DNA from: Lytechinus pictus
Taxonomy: Eukaryota > Echinodermata > Echinoidea > Temnopleuroida > Toxopneustidae
Direction of reading: 5' to 3'
DNA: 64,000 nt
Assembly (NCBI RefSeq): GCF_037042905.1
Contig: NC_087252.1
Span: 255,501 to 319,500 of the forward strand
Shown here: positions 22,315-34,092 of the stretch, in pieces
Numbering within the stretch: the stretch's first letter is position 1
Layout of the letters: every line of letters begins with the position of its first letter
Made by a program: the position numbers and the translations under genes
Notes under the pieces: generated by a model
Seen by the model: only the letters and a program-made list of their open reading frames with translations
Databases searched by the model: none
What the model was told of the DNA's origin: nothing

Positions 22315-22890
22315 AGTTGTATACCTTTGGAGCTTTGGTACAATTTAACTCTTCCAGTGTTTTCTGTGCATTATTGCACAACCAAGCATTTCCCTATTGA
22401 CGCCCTTTGCGCCAGTAATTTGTAGCTTTGGGAGGCTTGTTTTGTTTTGGATGTTTCAAAACCACTTGGTGGGACTCCGCTAGGAGATTATCTACCTCCT
22501 CTATGTAAAAAAAGAGAAAAATAAATCCTTCAGCAGACCTTGGAAGTTTATTGAAAAAAAGGAGAGGAAAGAATCAATAAAATTCTCCTCACAAACAATA
22601 TCATGGTCAGGTTCATTGTTAGGACTCATGGCACCTACATAAAAGAGTTGCCTTTTTCTTTGACTAGTTGAAGATATTCCTTTATTCACCGAAGTATGTT
22701 TTTTTCAGATTATCAATATTATAATCCATTGTGTGATGAAATGCCCAGGTGAATACTAAAAAGAATCATGCCACTGACCCGAGAACCAAAATGAAGGGCT
22801 ACACTTAGTTGTGACAAATGATTTGTAATGCCTTATTACATTGGTAATGCAATAAATTCATAATTGATAAGAAACCAGATCAAACACTAC

Positions 22891-23297
22891 GACCCAAATT
22901 CACAAAGGTGGTTTTAAAAACGCACGGTTGAGTCCATGGTTTATGCAGATTTCCTGTATAAATTACACTAAATTTAACGCGTATCGGGCGCGTGTATAAA
23001 ACATGTCCAATGCTGATGCGCGCTTTTGTCACAGTGCGCCAAATTGACGCCTGTTACCATGGTTAGATACGCTATTTTATTCATGAGTCCACTGTTCAAA
23101 GAGTGGACTCATGAATAAAATAGCGTTGATAACCACGGCAACAGGCGTCAATTTGGCGCACTGTGACAAAAGCGCGCAACCGGATTTTTTATACACGCAC
23201 CTGATACGCACTAAATTAAGCGTTATTTATACAGGAAATCTGCATAAACTGTGGACTCAACCGTGGGTTTTCAAAACCACCTTTGTGAATTCGGGCC
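22891..23297. mobile_element. foldback element, sister of the inner 21889-22267 palindrome
   Basis: Arms of about 190 bp run from AATTCACAAAGGTGGTTTT to AAAACCACCTTTGTGAATT. They close on a loop of about a dozen bases between GACTCATGAATAAAATAGC and its reverse complement. A transcript through ZNF-B intron 2 would form a long, almost continuous hairpin. Confidence 0.85.
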
Positions 23298-23568
23298 TAC
23301 AAGTTAGCTTTAAATAAATTCCTTTCTAAATGTTCAGATGAAAGTTAAATTGTCTAAATAAGAGAGCGTATTATACCATGTCACATAGAAGGGTTCTCTA
23401 CTAAAACAAATGCAACACGGAGGGTATACGGTTCAACACACAAAGAGTTAAACAAATAAGTGTTGATTGGTTTCTTGTGTTAGAGGTAATTCTATCGCAT
23501 CTGATTTTGAAGATTACACACCAAAATAACCCTGCCTTATTTCTCCTTTATCTGCTAATCTCTGACAG

Positions 23569-24770
23569 AACACCTCAGAGGTCTGGAAAAGTGAAAGAAA
23601 CAGTAGCTACTTCATTACACCAAGCTAACGTGGACAGGAGGGATGTCATAGAGTCGGAAGCATTGTCAATACAGAGTCAGAAAGGAGAAAGAATGCACGT
23701 AGAATACCTTGATTCCATGCAGGAAGGAGAAGGTCCAGCTCCAAGGGATGGATGGACTGATGATGGTGGTGATAGTCACGGTGATGCGGTCAGTAGCAAG
23801 GAGATGGTGGCTCGATGGACTGATGATGGTGGTACCCATGGTGATGCGGTCGGTAGCAAGGAGATGGAGGCTCGATGGGCTGGTGATGGTGGTGATACCC
23901 ACGGTGATGCGGTCAGTAGCAAGGAGATGGAGGCTCGATGCACTGATGATGGTGATGATACCCACGGTGATGCGGTCAGTAGCAAGGAGATGGAGGCTCG
24001 ATGGACTGATGATGGTGATGATACCCACGGTGATGCGGTCAGTAGCAAGGAGATGGAGGCTCGATGGACTGATGATTGTGATGATTCCCACGGTGATGCG
24101 GTCGGTAGCAAGGAGATGGAGGCTCGATGGACTGATGATTGTGATGATTCCCACGGTGATGCGGTCGGTAGCAAGGAGATGGAGGCTCGATGGACTGATG
24201 ATGGTGATGATACCCACGGTGATGCGGTCGGTAGCAAGGAGATGGAGGCTCGATGGACTGATGATGGTGATGATACCCACGGTGATGCGGTCAGTAGCAA
24301 GGAGATGGAGGCTCGATGGACTGATGATACCCACGGTGATGCGGTCAGTAGCAAGGAGATGGAGGCTCGATGGACTGATGATGGTGATGATACCCACGGT
24401 GATGCGGTCAGTAGCAAGGAGATGGAGGCTCAATGGACTGATGATGGTGATGATACCCACGGTGATGCGGTCGGTAGTAAGGAGATGGCAGCTTATCCAT
24501 CAGATGGAGGAGAACTCCATTGCTTTATAAAGCAAGAACCTGAAGAAACCAATAGTGATAATGACATCACAAATAAAGATGATACTAATGGTCTCCATAG
24601 CAATGAGAAGGAGGTTCGTTCGTCAGAGGACGGGGCACTTAAGTGTGTTATTAAAGAAGAACCTGTTGATATTGGAGAAGAAGAACCTGTGGACTTTATC
24701 AAGAAAGAACCTGTCGATGATGATGAGGAAGGATCCTATCTGCATGAAGTACCTTCCTGCAGCACACAAG
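23569..24770 (+). CDS. ZNF-B acidic leader exon with 12-copy 21-residue repeat
   Basis: The acceptor is TGCTAATCTCTGACAG and the frame is open in phase 2 from exon 2. The N-terminal part (ETVATSLHQANVDRRDVIES) aligns with the ZNF-A leader. Residues encoded by 23753-24496 are twelve tandem repeats of WTDDGDDTHGDAVSSKEMEA plus Arg, strongly acidic. Then come CFIKQEPEE, CVIKEEPVDIG and FIKKEPVDDDEE, three psi-K-x-E motifs resembling SUMO-acceptor sites. The exon ends LHEVPSCSTQ plus G at a GTTTGT donor, phase 1. The ZNF-D leader has a single WTEDNDDDKEMEV, so the repeat seems to have grown in this gene only. Likely a flexible acidic regulatory region; the role is inferred. Confidence 0.8.
23753..24496 (+). 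repeat. 63-bp coding minisatellite, 12 copies
   Basis: Twelve units of 63 bp, with copy 2 shorter by one codon and copy 10 by three. Variation between copies is confined to a few sites (Gly/Cys at position 5, Thr/Ser at 8, Ser/Gly at 14). All length changes keep the reading frame. Because the unit is a multiple of three, other frames are also open, but codon meaning and splice continuity support the frame of the leader exon. Confidence 0.95.
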
Positions 24771-25015
24771 GTTTGTTCAAATAGTTTGTCTACGGTAAAA
24801 TAAAAAATATATTTTGGGGCTCTTTTTCACAACTTACACAACTGCCTAAATCTGCAACATTGGATAAACTTTAACATTTCAATGAGTGTGGATTTTCCAG
24901 GGCTCCTTTTAGAGTTTCCAGGGCACTTTGAGCATTTCGAGGGCGAAATCACCCGAGCCCCTGTGTAATTTTTTCCTTTCTGTGTTATGATTTATAAGAA
25001 CTGTACTCTGTATGT

Positions 25016-25286
25016 GGAAGTGTCATGGTGTAGTGGCTGTTACTCTCAAAATGTAGTCAGTGGGTCATGTGTTCGAATCCAACTGCGTCCTAGCATCCTT
25101 TGGCAAGGCGTCAATCCACACTTTTCCACTATCCACACAGGTGTTAAATGGGTAGAAAGCCTTTTGTATGTGGTATGTCTAGCAATTAAGTCTTGAAGTG
25201 TTGTTGGAATGCTCCCCAAGGGTGTCCAGGGTAACAACTTGCCAAGTGCGTAGAATGCAAAGTAAATAAAGCGAAAATTATTATAG
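25016..25286 (+). repeat. tRNA-derived SINE, family A, diverged copy
   Basis: TGGTGTAGTGGCTGTTAC (A box) and GTGTTCGAATCCAACTGC (B box) are followed by the family core CCTTTGGCAAGGCGTCAATC. It is shorter and more diverged than the copy at 31184-31536. Confidence 0.8.
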
Positions 25287-25439
25287 AGTACGAAGCAGGT
25301 CGAAAGAATGCCACCTGTCAAACGGGCTACATGTATCTTTTACATCGGGGGGATGTCATAAAGCATGACTTCAATGAACACTTGAAGATTCACTTACATT
25401 CTACCACATTGGCTAAACCCATTTTTTTCTACCTCATGC

Positions 25440-25700
25440 ATCTACTTATTTGGTCTAATTTCTGTTTTGTCTGCACTACACTTTGTCTGATTCTCATTTA
25501 GTCTAATGTCTAGTTGCTCTGGTTTCTTTCATTTTACTTTGTCAAATGAAAATGTAGTCATTATAACTAGCCGTATAGACTTGTGATGTTCGACTTTAAT
25601 GGATATTACAGCCCAACTGGAAATTACAAAAACAGTACTATTAAAGCAAAATGGAAATTACATGTAGACCAAATGTTTAGTAGAAAAATTGGTTGAAGAA
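25440..25700. mobile_element. GTCTAAT-family foldback, decayed copy
   Basis: The left part repeats ATTTGGTCTAATTTCTG and CATTTAGTCTAATGTC. Weak reverse complements (GTAGACCAAATG, GTAGAAAAATTGG) occur at 25664-25695. The arms are poorly preserved. Confidence 0.5.
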
Positions 25701-25780
25701 TGAGACAAAAGTAAAAGAGGTGAATCTGGGGTACAGTAGATCAATCAGCAAATTATCATTCATCCTGCTCTTCTACTCAG

Positions 25781-26919
25781 GTGGGAACTCAAGTATGCAG
25801 AGCACCTATATGAACTATGGAGATATAGAAAACCGTAGGAGATTGTCAGGTGATGCATCACATGATCAGTCACATGGTAGACATCTATTAGAGGAATTAG
25901 AAACTCTCCTTGAAAACCATTCTAAGCCATCTGCTAGGGCGAGTTGCTCAAGTGAGTATGACTCAAAACTTTTACCAAGGCAATCGGATCATCCACAAGG
26001 ACATAGTTCTGCTGACAATGATACCATATCAGATCATGATGATGGAAGATTAGATGGAGACCTTGCAGTGGGCTGTGGTGTGAAATGTGAAATAATATCA
26101 GGTGATGCATCATGTGACCAATCACATGCTCAAGGACAGACTGCGACTGACAGTGCTGCTGTGTCAGATCATAATGGTGAAAGATTGGATAAAGACATTG
26201 CAATGGGCTGTGGTGTGAAATGTGAAATAATATCAGGTGATGTATCATGTGATAGATCACATGGTCAAGGACAGAGTTCTGCTGACAGTGCTACTATGAG
26301 GGATAAAAGATCAAGTGTGAATTTTGACAGCACAACCAAACATTCTTCCCATGACTGTTCAACGAGAAACACCGAAGGCAAAGGTGAAGGAAGCACTTTC
26401 CTTTGCTCAATTTGCCAGCAAGAATTTACTAGCAGAGACAGTTGGTGGCGGCATGTGAAAATCCACTTGGACGATAGGTCTCTGACCTGTTCCATCTGCA
26501 ATGAAAGATTCCTGCAAACGACCGACCTGAAGAAACACATGGCAGTTCATTCAGGAAAAAAGCAAGATGAACGTTCAGTTGAAGATGATGCCGGTTGTAG
26601 AAGTAAAAAATGTATGGTATTCTACATACAGGGAAAGAAAGATATTGGTTCATCAATGAGCCAGGAGAGTTCAGGACAGAAAGCACGCAAAAGAAACCAC
26701 ATCATTGAAGAATACTATAAGTGTTATTACTGCGATAAGCTTTTTAGCTCTTCCCATAGTCTGCAAAGACACACAAGGTCTCATCTTGAAGAAAAGCCAT
26801 ATGAGTGCTCAGTTTGTAAGAAAACCTTTTCCGAAGATCGTCGGCTGCAAACTCACATGAAAATCCACAAGAATCGTTGGCCAAAGCTCAAAATTCGCTA
26901 TTTCTCTGACCCAACTTAA
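25781..26919 (+). CDS. ZNF-B zinc-finger exon (4 C2H2 fingers)
   Basis: Begins GTGGGAACTC after TTCTACTCAG; with the leader's last G this gives GGNSSMQSTYMNYGD and then the SGDASHDQSH signature. The signature recurs twice more downstream within a duplicated block of about 47 residues (GCGVKCEIISGDASCDQSH, GCGVKCEIISGDVSCDRSH). Four fingers follow in two pairs: a WW finger (FTSRDSWWRHVKIH) and its neighbour, then a spacer with EEYYKC, then two more. The protein stops after HMKIHKNRWPKLKIRYFSDP. It is a short relative of ZNF-A, which has eight further fingers; no finger remnants follow the stop, so the end looks settled rather than freshly broken. Total product is 891 residues. ATTAAA lies near 27284. 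Confidence 0.85.
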
Positions 26920-27431
26920 GGTACTATATCAAGGTTTTTAAACAAATCTAAAAATTATCGAAAATTGATTACATGAAGGCCATTCTAGCATTACAGACAT
27001 TACATTGTACATTCAGATAATCTCTGTATTTGAAAAGGTTGATAACAGATAGAAGTATTTGTAATTCCTACATGTAGGTAAATACTTGATACTGACTTTA
27101 GGGTATACAGTATACTTCAATTTCATAATCAGTGAATTTGATAGGAGTCTGGATTCTTTTGATTTTTTCAACATTGTAGAAGATATAACAAGTGATTTAC
27201 TGTCCGTTAGAAAAATACAAGCTCTGCAGTATCAATGGCTAATTGTATTTATTTGATTTCTGAGTTTTGTTTTGTTTTGTGATATTAAAGCAGTAAAAAA
27301 CATGGGTGACCACAATAGACCAGTTTGTAGTTACTTCATGGACAATTTTGGTCAAATGACCTTTCTTTTATTAAGATAGGCATATTTCAAAGCAACATAT
27401 TTCATATGCATGCCTTACTTAGCGGGATGAA

Positions 27432-27755
27432 GAAATTGAATAGCACATCAATGAACACTCTATGAAGGTATTTGTTGCATTTCTACTTTGAATGCATATT
27501 AGAGGTTGTTGTACAATGTACTTGGCAAACTGTGAAATATACCAGTCATTCGTGGACGCTTTGTTTTTTTGTGGATGTGAATGAAAAACACAATCAAAAG
27601 AATATATGAATAATCAAGACATCGAAGTTGGTGCTTATCTCATTAAATTTTAAACTACCATGTCACTTTAGTACAATTACAAATGACCTTCCTCTGATCA
27701 TGCGCAGAATCTTTTGATCATGCGCAGAGTGGAACTACGAACTGGCTTATTCAAG
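27432..27755 (+). repeat. dispersed repeat, copy 1 of a pair
   Basis: Shares TAGCACATCAATGAA, TATTTGTTGCATTTCTAC, a GTGGAxG...GCTTT phrase and ATGCGCAGAxTGGAAC in the same order with 41915-42200. Non-coding; the family is unknown to me. Confidence 0.6.
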
Positions 27756-27780
27756 GAATTTTATTCTGTTGATCCTTCCA

Positions 27781-28060
27781 GGGGCCTGTCTTGCAAAGAG
27801 TTGCGATTGATCAGATCAATCGCAACTATGGAAAGCCAGCAAAGTCTAAATATGAAATGCATGTTTGTTAAAAAATGTTTCTAGATATGAATGCCTATCC
27901 ATAAACTTTAAAGTCATTGATTTCCTGTCAAATTGGTGTGCTCTCCTTTGTTTACAAAAGACATTTCGCAAATTTCATGTAGAAAAAATTATGACACTGA
28001 TGGATTTCCATAGAGTTACAATTGATTGGATCAATCATAACTCTTTGTAAGACGGGGCCC
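27781..28060. mobile_element. 280-bp foldback with GGGGCC ends
   Basis: Left GGGGCCTGTCTTGCAAAGAG and right CTCTTTGTAAGACGGGGCCC are inverted repeats. Just inside are GATTGATCAGATCAATC and its partner GATTGGATCAATC. The same end sequence occurs at 53191-53622 and 59566-59671, so this is a MITE-like family. Confidence 0.8.
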
Positions 28061-29199
28061 AGATGTAATCATTCTTAACTGCCTGGGAAGGATAAATAAG
28101 ATAATTGTCTTCACCATTAAGGAAGTAGGAAAGAGTGCACAGTAAAGCATAAGAAACATGTATACCATGTGAAAATTTGTTGAAATGTATGGTTTCCTAT
28201 AATAAATAGCAAAGTCAAGAGTTAGCTCACGGTCTAAGTTAAACCTGAGTTCAGAATACGAGCCTTAGTGTTCAGACATGAAGCTGATTTCAGACACATA
28301 GGTCTTGAATCTCTCTATATCTGCAAAAATGGACAGATTTTACATCTAGAAAATTACCTTAACTATTTCTGAAAACTTGTAGTCTTAATTGAAACTTGAT
28401 ATCAAATGGAAATCTGTTTTGTAAAATTCAGTGAATTTTCCTACTAAAAATAAGGAACTGTAACAGATTTTCTATTTTAATTTTTAAACTGAATATCACT
28501 GTCCCTGTCAATGGAGATAGATAGATTAAGTCTGGTAATGTTTGTTCAATTTAACTCTTTATTTCATAGATTTAAACATACAGTAATACATAGTATTATA
28601 AACAACAAAAAAAAGCAGATACAAATTGACAGATCAATATTTTAAAGAAATTATAAAATAGAGCATATGGAATTGGAAATGGAAATGAAAATGAAAAAAT
28701 TTAAATGTTTGTTTTACAGTCTTTGTCTATATTTTGTTGTTTGTTTTTAACATGCCCCCATTGCAGGTTTCTTGAGATAAATTACATACCCCAAGTTTTC
28801 CCTTGTTTTAAGATATTAGCATTCAAATTCTACTGAACAGCAAGAATAGATCAGATTTTAACTCTATATGAAGGGAATAAAATAGAGAATCTGGGATCTT
28901 TTTCATAAAACTTGTCTTAACAAATTTGATATTACAGTTAAAAGCTACTGAAATCATTTAATCTGATTGGCTGATAGTAGATTTGTTTATAGAAATTGTG
29001 TATTTGTTATTACATCAAGTCTTTATGTAACAGGCCCATGATTAATCATTAGAAGTGATCACCAGTCAGGAATGTTGAAGCACAACTTACAAACTACTTA
29101 ATGAAACATCCTGTTCTGTACACAATGTACCCTCTTCCCTTATTAACAATTTACATTTGAATATTAAATAATGTGCTTTAAAAATTGATATCTTGAGGA
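28061..29199. other. intergenic or intronic AT-rich DNA
   Basis: No exon is seen. At 28910-29030 there is a dispersed repeat (CTGATTGGCTGATAGTAG) related to the source of the 58-bp minisatellite. In particular, no acidic leader exon precedes ZNF-C here. Confidence 0.5.
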
Positions 29200-29495
29200 G
29201 CGTTGTGGGCTTGTGGCCCAATGGATAAGTCTTCTGACTTTGAAACAGGGTCGTGGGTTAGAATCCCAGCCATTCCCAGCGTAATTTCCTTCAGCAAGAA
29301 AGTTATCCACATTGTGCTGCACTCAACCCAGGTGAGGTGAATGGGTACCTGGCAGGATTAATTCCTTGAATTCATGAGCGCTGAAAGGCAGCTGGAGCTA
29401 AAAAGCCGGGGTAATAATAATAATAACGCACCTCGGGATAGAATATTTCTAGATAGATGGTGCTATGTAAATGCCTGTAATTATTATCTTTGCAA
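29200..29495 (+). repeat. tRNA-derived SINE, family B
   Basis: Head TTGTGGCCCAATGGATAAGT and GGTCGTGGGTTAGAATCCCA, core CTGCACTCAACCCAGGTGAG, then a TAATAATAATAATAA tail and AGATGGTGCTATGTAAATGC. The best preserved + strand copy of the family in this window. Confidence 0.85.
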
Positions 29496-29559
29496 AGATG
29501 AATAATGTATATTATGGCTGTGACTAATGTTCCATATCACCTTCTTTGTTTTTACTTAG

Positions 29560-30683
29560 ATGAGAATTCAAGCCAGCTGAGCTTCCTTCAAAGATCAGGT
29601 GATACATCATATGACAGGTCACATGACGAGGAGCATCTGCTGGAAGATTCATCAGATACTATCATTGGGAGCCAATCAAGTTTATCTGCCCATGATGGTC
29701 GCTCTCGTGGCTCTGGTTTCTTATTAAACCAAGTGGATTGCTATCAAGGATCAAGTTCTTCTGAAGTTGTTTCTGAAGCAAATAGTTTTCTCTGTTCTGT
29801 CTGCAAAATGGTGTTCGAAAACAGACATGACTTGTGTAAGCATCTGAAACTTAAACATGGGGTAGAAAAGCCGTATGACTGTACCCTTTGCAGAAGAAGT
29901 TACAAGTTTCGCTGTGAACTGAAGAGACACCTTAAAGGTCATACTGGTGAGAAAGCCTGTTCTTCTGACGTTGTTCCAGAAGCAAATTCCTTTCGTTGTA
30001 TTGTCTGCAAAAAGGTGTTCAATGAAAAAGATGGATTGTGTAAGCATCTCAAATTTATTCGTAGAGTAGAAAAGCCTCATGAATGTACTATTTGTTCAAG
30101 AAATTTTAAGTTTCGCTGCGAGCTGAAGAGACACCTAAGAGATCATAAAGGAGAGATGCGGCATGCATTTTCCTCTGGGGATAAACGCATCTGGGATATG
30201 TACAAGCTAAATGACCTTATGGCAGTCCGCACAACAGGAAAGAAACATTCTACAAGAGAGAAGCAGTTTCAGTGTTCATTCTGCAGTAAGACGTTTACCG
30301 GAAACTCATCCCTGAATCGACACGTAAAATCCCACATGGAGGGAAAACCATTTCAGTGCATGGACTGCAGTATGAGATTTCCCGATGCTAGCGCCCTCGC
30401 TAAGCATGCAACAATGCACTCTGGAGAGAAACCCTTTGAGTGTTCTATATGTAGTAAACGCTATGCTAATAAGTATCACTTCGCTGACCATGTGAAGCTC
30501 CACACTGGTGAGAGACCATACGCTTGCCCGATGTGTGAGAGAAGATTTATTAGAAAAGCAGATATGAAAAGACATGTGACAATACATACTGGAGAAAGAC
30601 CTTATGCTTGTTCTATGTGTCCAAAGAGGTTTAGGAATAGGAATACATTTGTTCTGCATTATGAAAAGACACACAGATACTAA
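29560..30683 (+). CDS. ZNF-C zinc-finger exon (9 fingers, one degenerate)
   Basis: Acceptor TTGTTTTTACTTAG. The opening AT completes a codon after a phase-1 G, giving DENSSQLSFLQRS and the SGDTSYDRSH signature (written GDTSYDRSH). Fingers 1-2 (HLCKHLKLKH, then FRCELKRHLKGH) are duplicated as 3-4 with their EANSF leader, a tandem copy of about 210 bp. Finger 3 has lost its last His (HLKFIRRVEKP instead of HLKLKHGVEKP). Fingers 5-9 use TGEKP/TGERP linkers. Stop at 30681-30683. No leader exon is found between 26919 and 29560. Joined to the ZNF-B leader the frame is open (886 residues), so this is either an alternative last exon of ZNF-B or a gene with a lost or unseen leader. Confidence 0.85.
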
Positions 30684-31183
30684 ATTGAAGCTTGTCTAAA
30701 TCTTTGTTAAAGGCTCAGTATCATCATACAGCATCCCAATAATACAAATTTGTAGTGGTCAAAGGATGAATTTTCAGCCAATTTAATTCCAATTTGGATT
30801 TTTTTTCACCTGTTAGAATTTAAATTTGGCATTTAGCACCCTCTCTCAGTAATGTTTTTAATACATGTTCTTTACACAATTTTCAGTACCTAATTAAATA
30901 TTAGAAAGCTACAGACTAAGTTTTAAGTTATGAAGTGCTTAGAATCATCATTGCATCATTAAGTGCTATAAAGAGCCCATATTGTTATCATTAATAATAT
31001 CAATCTTATGTTATGGTGAAGCACTATGAAGCTTTGTGTTAACATTGGGCCTTTGTCTGATAAATTGCTACATGTACAAGCATTAGTTGACTTTTCAAGT
31101 TTTAGAAAGTAGAATGCAGTCTTAATACTGCTACATGTATTACTTACAGTATTATACAACTCAAGGGGATATCTAAGAATGGA
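30684..31183. other. ZNF-C 3' flank
   Basis: AT-rich, with ATTAAA near 30892. No coding signal. Confidence 0.5.
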
Positions 31184-31536
31184 GGAGCCATGGTGTAGTG
31201 GTTCTGACTCTTGTCTTGTAAACAGAGGGTCGTGTGTTCGAATCCCACCGCGGTCTGGTGTCCTTTGGCAAGGCGTTAATCCACACTTTGCCACTCTCTA
31301 CCCAGGTGCTAAATGGGTACCCGTTAGGATGTGAAAGTCATTGTAGATTGTCCAGTACTGTGTGCGCCTCACTGGCGACTGACTGGAATACTCCCCATGG
31401 AGTGGAGGATGTGCGCACATTGTGTGCGGGAATGACTGATTGAATCCGATGACCGCGGTAATGATATATCTGTAAAGCGTTTAGACATGTCGTTTCCGAT
31501 GTATTAAGCGCTATATAAAAATTGGATTATTATTAT
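31184..31536 (+). repeat. tRNA-derived SINE, family A, full-length
   Basis: Head GGAGCCATGGTGTAGTGG with a tRNA-like anticodon loop CTTGTAA (TGT, Thr-like) and B box GTGTTCGAATCCCACC. The core is TCCTTTGGCAAGGCGTTAAT and CCCAGGTGCTAAATGGGTA. It ends TAAGCGCTATATAAA and ATTATTATTATAA. Well preserved; Pol III promoter boxes look intact. Confidence 0.9.
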
Positions 31537-33376
31537 AATGAATAACCAACGGTAAAAGGTTGGAAGATCTGAAATGAGAGAACACTCTTTATTTGTAAAA
31601 TATGTTTGCGTATTTAGATTAGGCTTGTATTGCTGCTCCCAATTAGTTATGGGATTTACGCTTTACTATGAAACTGTTGGAAAACTTGAAAATAATTTAG
31701 ATATTTTAGTATCTGATTCATCAGAATTCAGGGACATGTTTCACAAGTACACAATATCTATAACATATTTATTATCAGCCAATCAAATTGAATTATTTCA
31801 GTAGCTTTGAACTGTTATTGCATATTTGTTATTTGAAACAGGACTCAGATTCTATAATGAAACCTTCTTTCCTTACTTGATCGAAGCATCAAGTTAATAG
31901 CATCAAATCCACATGCTACATTTATTTATATGACAGAAAACAATAAAAAGCCTGTATTCTGAACTCCGGTTTAATTTAGACTACATATGGTCTATAAACC
32001 CAGTGCTAACATTATGGAAAGCAAAATTTTGTTTACTGTTTCTTTATATGTTTACTGTGCTTTTTCCTAAATTGTTAATGGTGAAGAGTGAAGACAACTA
32101 TCTTTATTTATCTTTCCTAGACAGTTAAGAATGCTTTGAGAGTCCAATGAGCTGGTAATTTGAACCACTACTGTTAGAGATTTACATGTACAACTGTATG
32201 TCACCATTGGCTATGCATAATTAAACAACAATTTAGACCAGAGTTTAAATTAAACCAGACTTCAGAATATAGGTCGATGTATTTACATGACTTTTTAATA
32301 AAATAGTGTGGAGAACTTGTCTCCATTTTAACAAAATTAATTTCATCAAAGATTATATTACACCAAAAATAGTAGTTTAATCTTTTTTTTACAGGACAAA
32401 ATTCAAATAATTTATGATTGTAAATAATAACAGTGAAAAAAATAATAAGTGGAGAGACGAAAAGATCATCTTGCTCAATGCATATTCATGAAGATATGAA
32501 TGGAACTGTTAGTTATTCCTTGCCCAGTGTTTACATGTATGAAATTGCAATACCGTAGTTGTTTTGTCTGTCTTATTTAACCTATCTGTTCAAATCATGA
32601 ATCTTACATTAAATCATTATGCCTCGTATGTGATTCTGTATACTGTATGTAATCTGTAAACTGACCTGTTAAGTATGTACTGCTGGTCATTATTTATGTG
32701 TATATAGCAGTGAATAAATATTGATATACATATGAAATTGTCACAAAGACTTAGTTTATTACATGTAGAAAGCCTACTCTAGAAAAAAAGTATGATCAAT
32801 TGTATTGTCGCACTTGTGAAGGAGAATATAGAAAAAAATAGTTCATAAAAAAGAGAAGTTGAAAATGGAATATTGGAAATCATAATTTTACGGGTGCACC
32901 TTCCACCCCACTCTGGATCCACACCTGAATAATAGATGATTGGAGAAATGACTGTTGAGAAAGAGTAGATAGTATTTATGAGAGCAGGGGGGGGGGGCAT
33001 TCCAGAGAGAGTTGCGACCCAATTAACTATTAAAAAAAACAAAAACAACTTATTTTCATGAAATGCGTGTCTTATGGATTTGTGAAAGAATTATTTCATG
33101 CGATTGACCTAGATCAAACACAAAAATAACAAGATTCATGGCCCTATGCAAACATTTTTGGTGGGGGGGGGGGGGCATGACAAAACCTTATTGAAAATAC
33201 TTGAAAGTGGGGGACCAAAGTGTGCAATCCTAATTGGGGCGCTTTTGCATTTTGTAAAGTGAGATAGAAGGGTTTTGCATGTATTTATGAAATTTTTGAA
33301 AATTTTCAGTAAAAATATAAGTTTTCAAAATATAGGGGGGGGGGAGGGGGAAGTGTGAAAAGATTGATTACAGAGT
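31537..33376. other. intergenic AT-rich DNA
   Basis: No gene seen. At 31750-31840 (TTATTATCAGCCAATCAAA) there is a reverse-orientation piece of the repeat found at 28910-29030. G runs near 32988 and 33163. Confidence 0.5.
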
Positions 33377-34034
33377 GAGAATGAAAAACAGAAGATGATG
33401 ATGGTAATGTGGTAATGGAAAGGAAGATGATGATGGTAATGTAATGGAAAGAAAGATGATGATGGTAATGTGCAGAGGTGTCGATCCTGGGGGGGCAGGG
33501 GGGGCGATCGCCCCACCAATGAAAATATTGGGGGGGCAAACATATTGTTTTGCCCCCCAATAATTCCGCATGTGTAAAAAATAAAATAAGATTGTAATGT
33601 TACACAGAAATCAGCAAGCGAGATCGAAATACACAACTCGTTCTAAGCCTCAAAATAACTCGCGGTTCGATTTGCAATAATCTTTTGTTGGATATATATC
33701 TTGTTCTTAATTAAACTCAATTTTTTTCTGATCAAAATATCAAAATTTTCAGCTCGCGCTTCGCGCTCGCATCTATTGTTTTTTAGATACCCATCTTAAT
33801 CATTGGTACCAAAAATGCATAGAATATCAAGCTTACAGGTCAGAATATAAAGATATTTCACCTCCGGCTCTCGGCACTCGCATTATCTGTGTAGTGAGAT
33901 ATGTATCCTCATGACAAACAGTCCTAAACAGGCACCTTTTTCCTGTTATCAGATCAGAATACAAAAAAATTTCAGCTCGCGCTTCGCGCTCGCATTAATT
34001 TGTTGGTGAGATATGTGTCTCTATCTCATGAGTC

Positions 34035-34092
<58 letters not shown>

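Larger units (their letters stand above)
24771..25780 (+). other. ZNF-B intron 3
   Basis: Runs from the GTTTGT donor to a TTCTACTCAG acceptor. It contains a G-rich dispersed repeat fragment at 24897-24975 (related to 225-345), a SINE at 25016-25286 and a decayed GTCTAAT foldback at 25440-25700. If the intron is retained, the leader frame ends three codons after the junction. Confidence 0.7.

Noticed and set aside
23666-24460. Long open frames on the minus strand and in a second + frame across the 63-bp repeat
   Set aside because: They are by-products of a repeat whose length is a multiple of three; only one frame continues through splice sites into fingers and matches the paralogous leaders.
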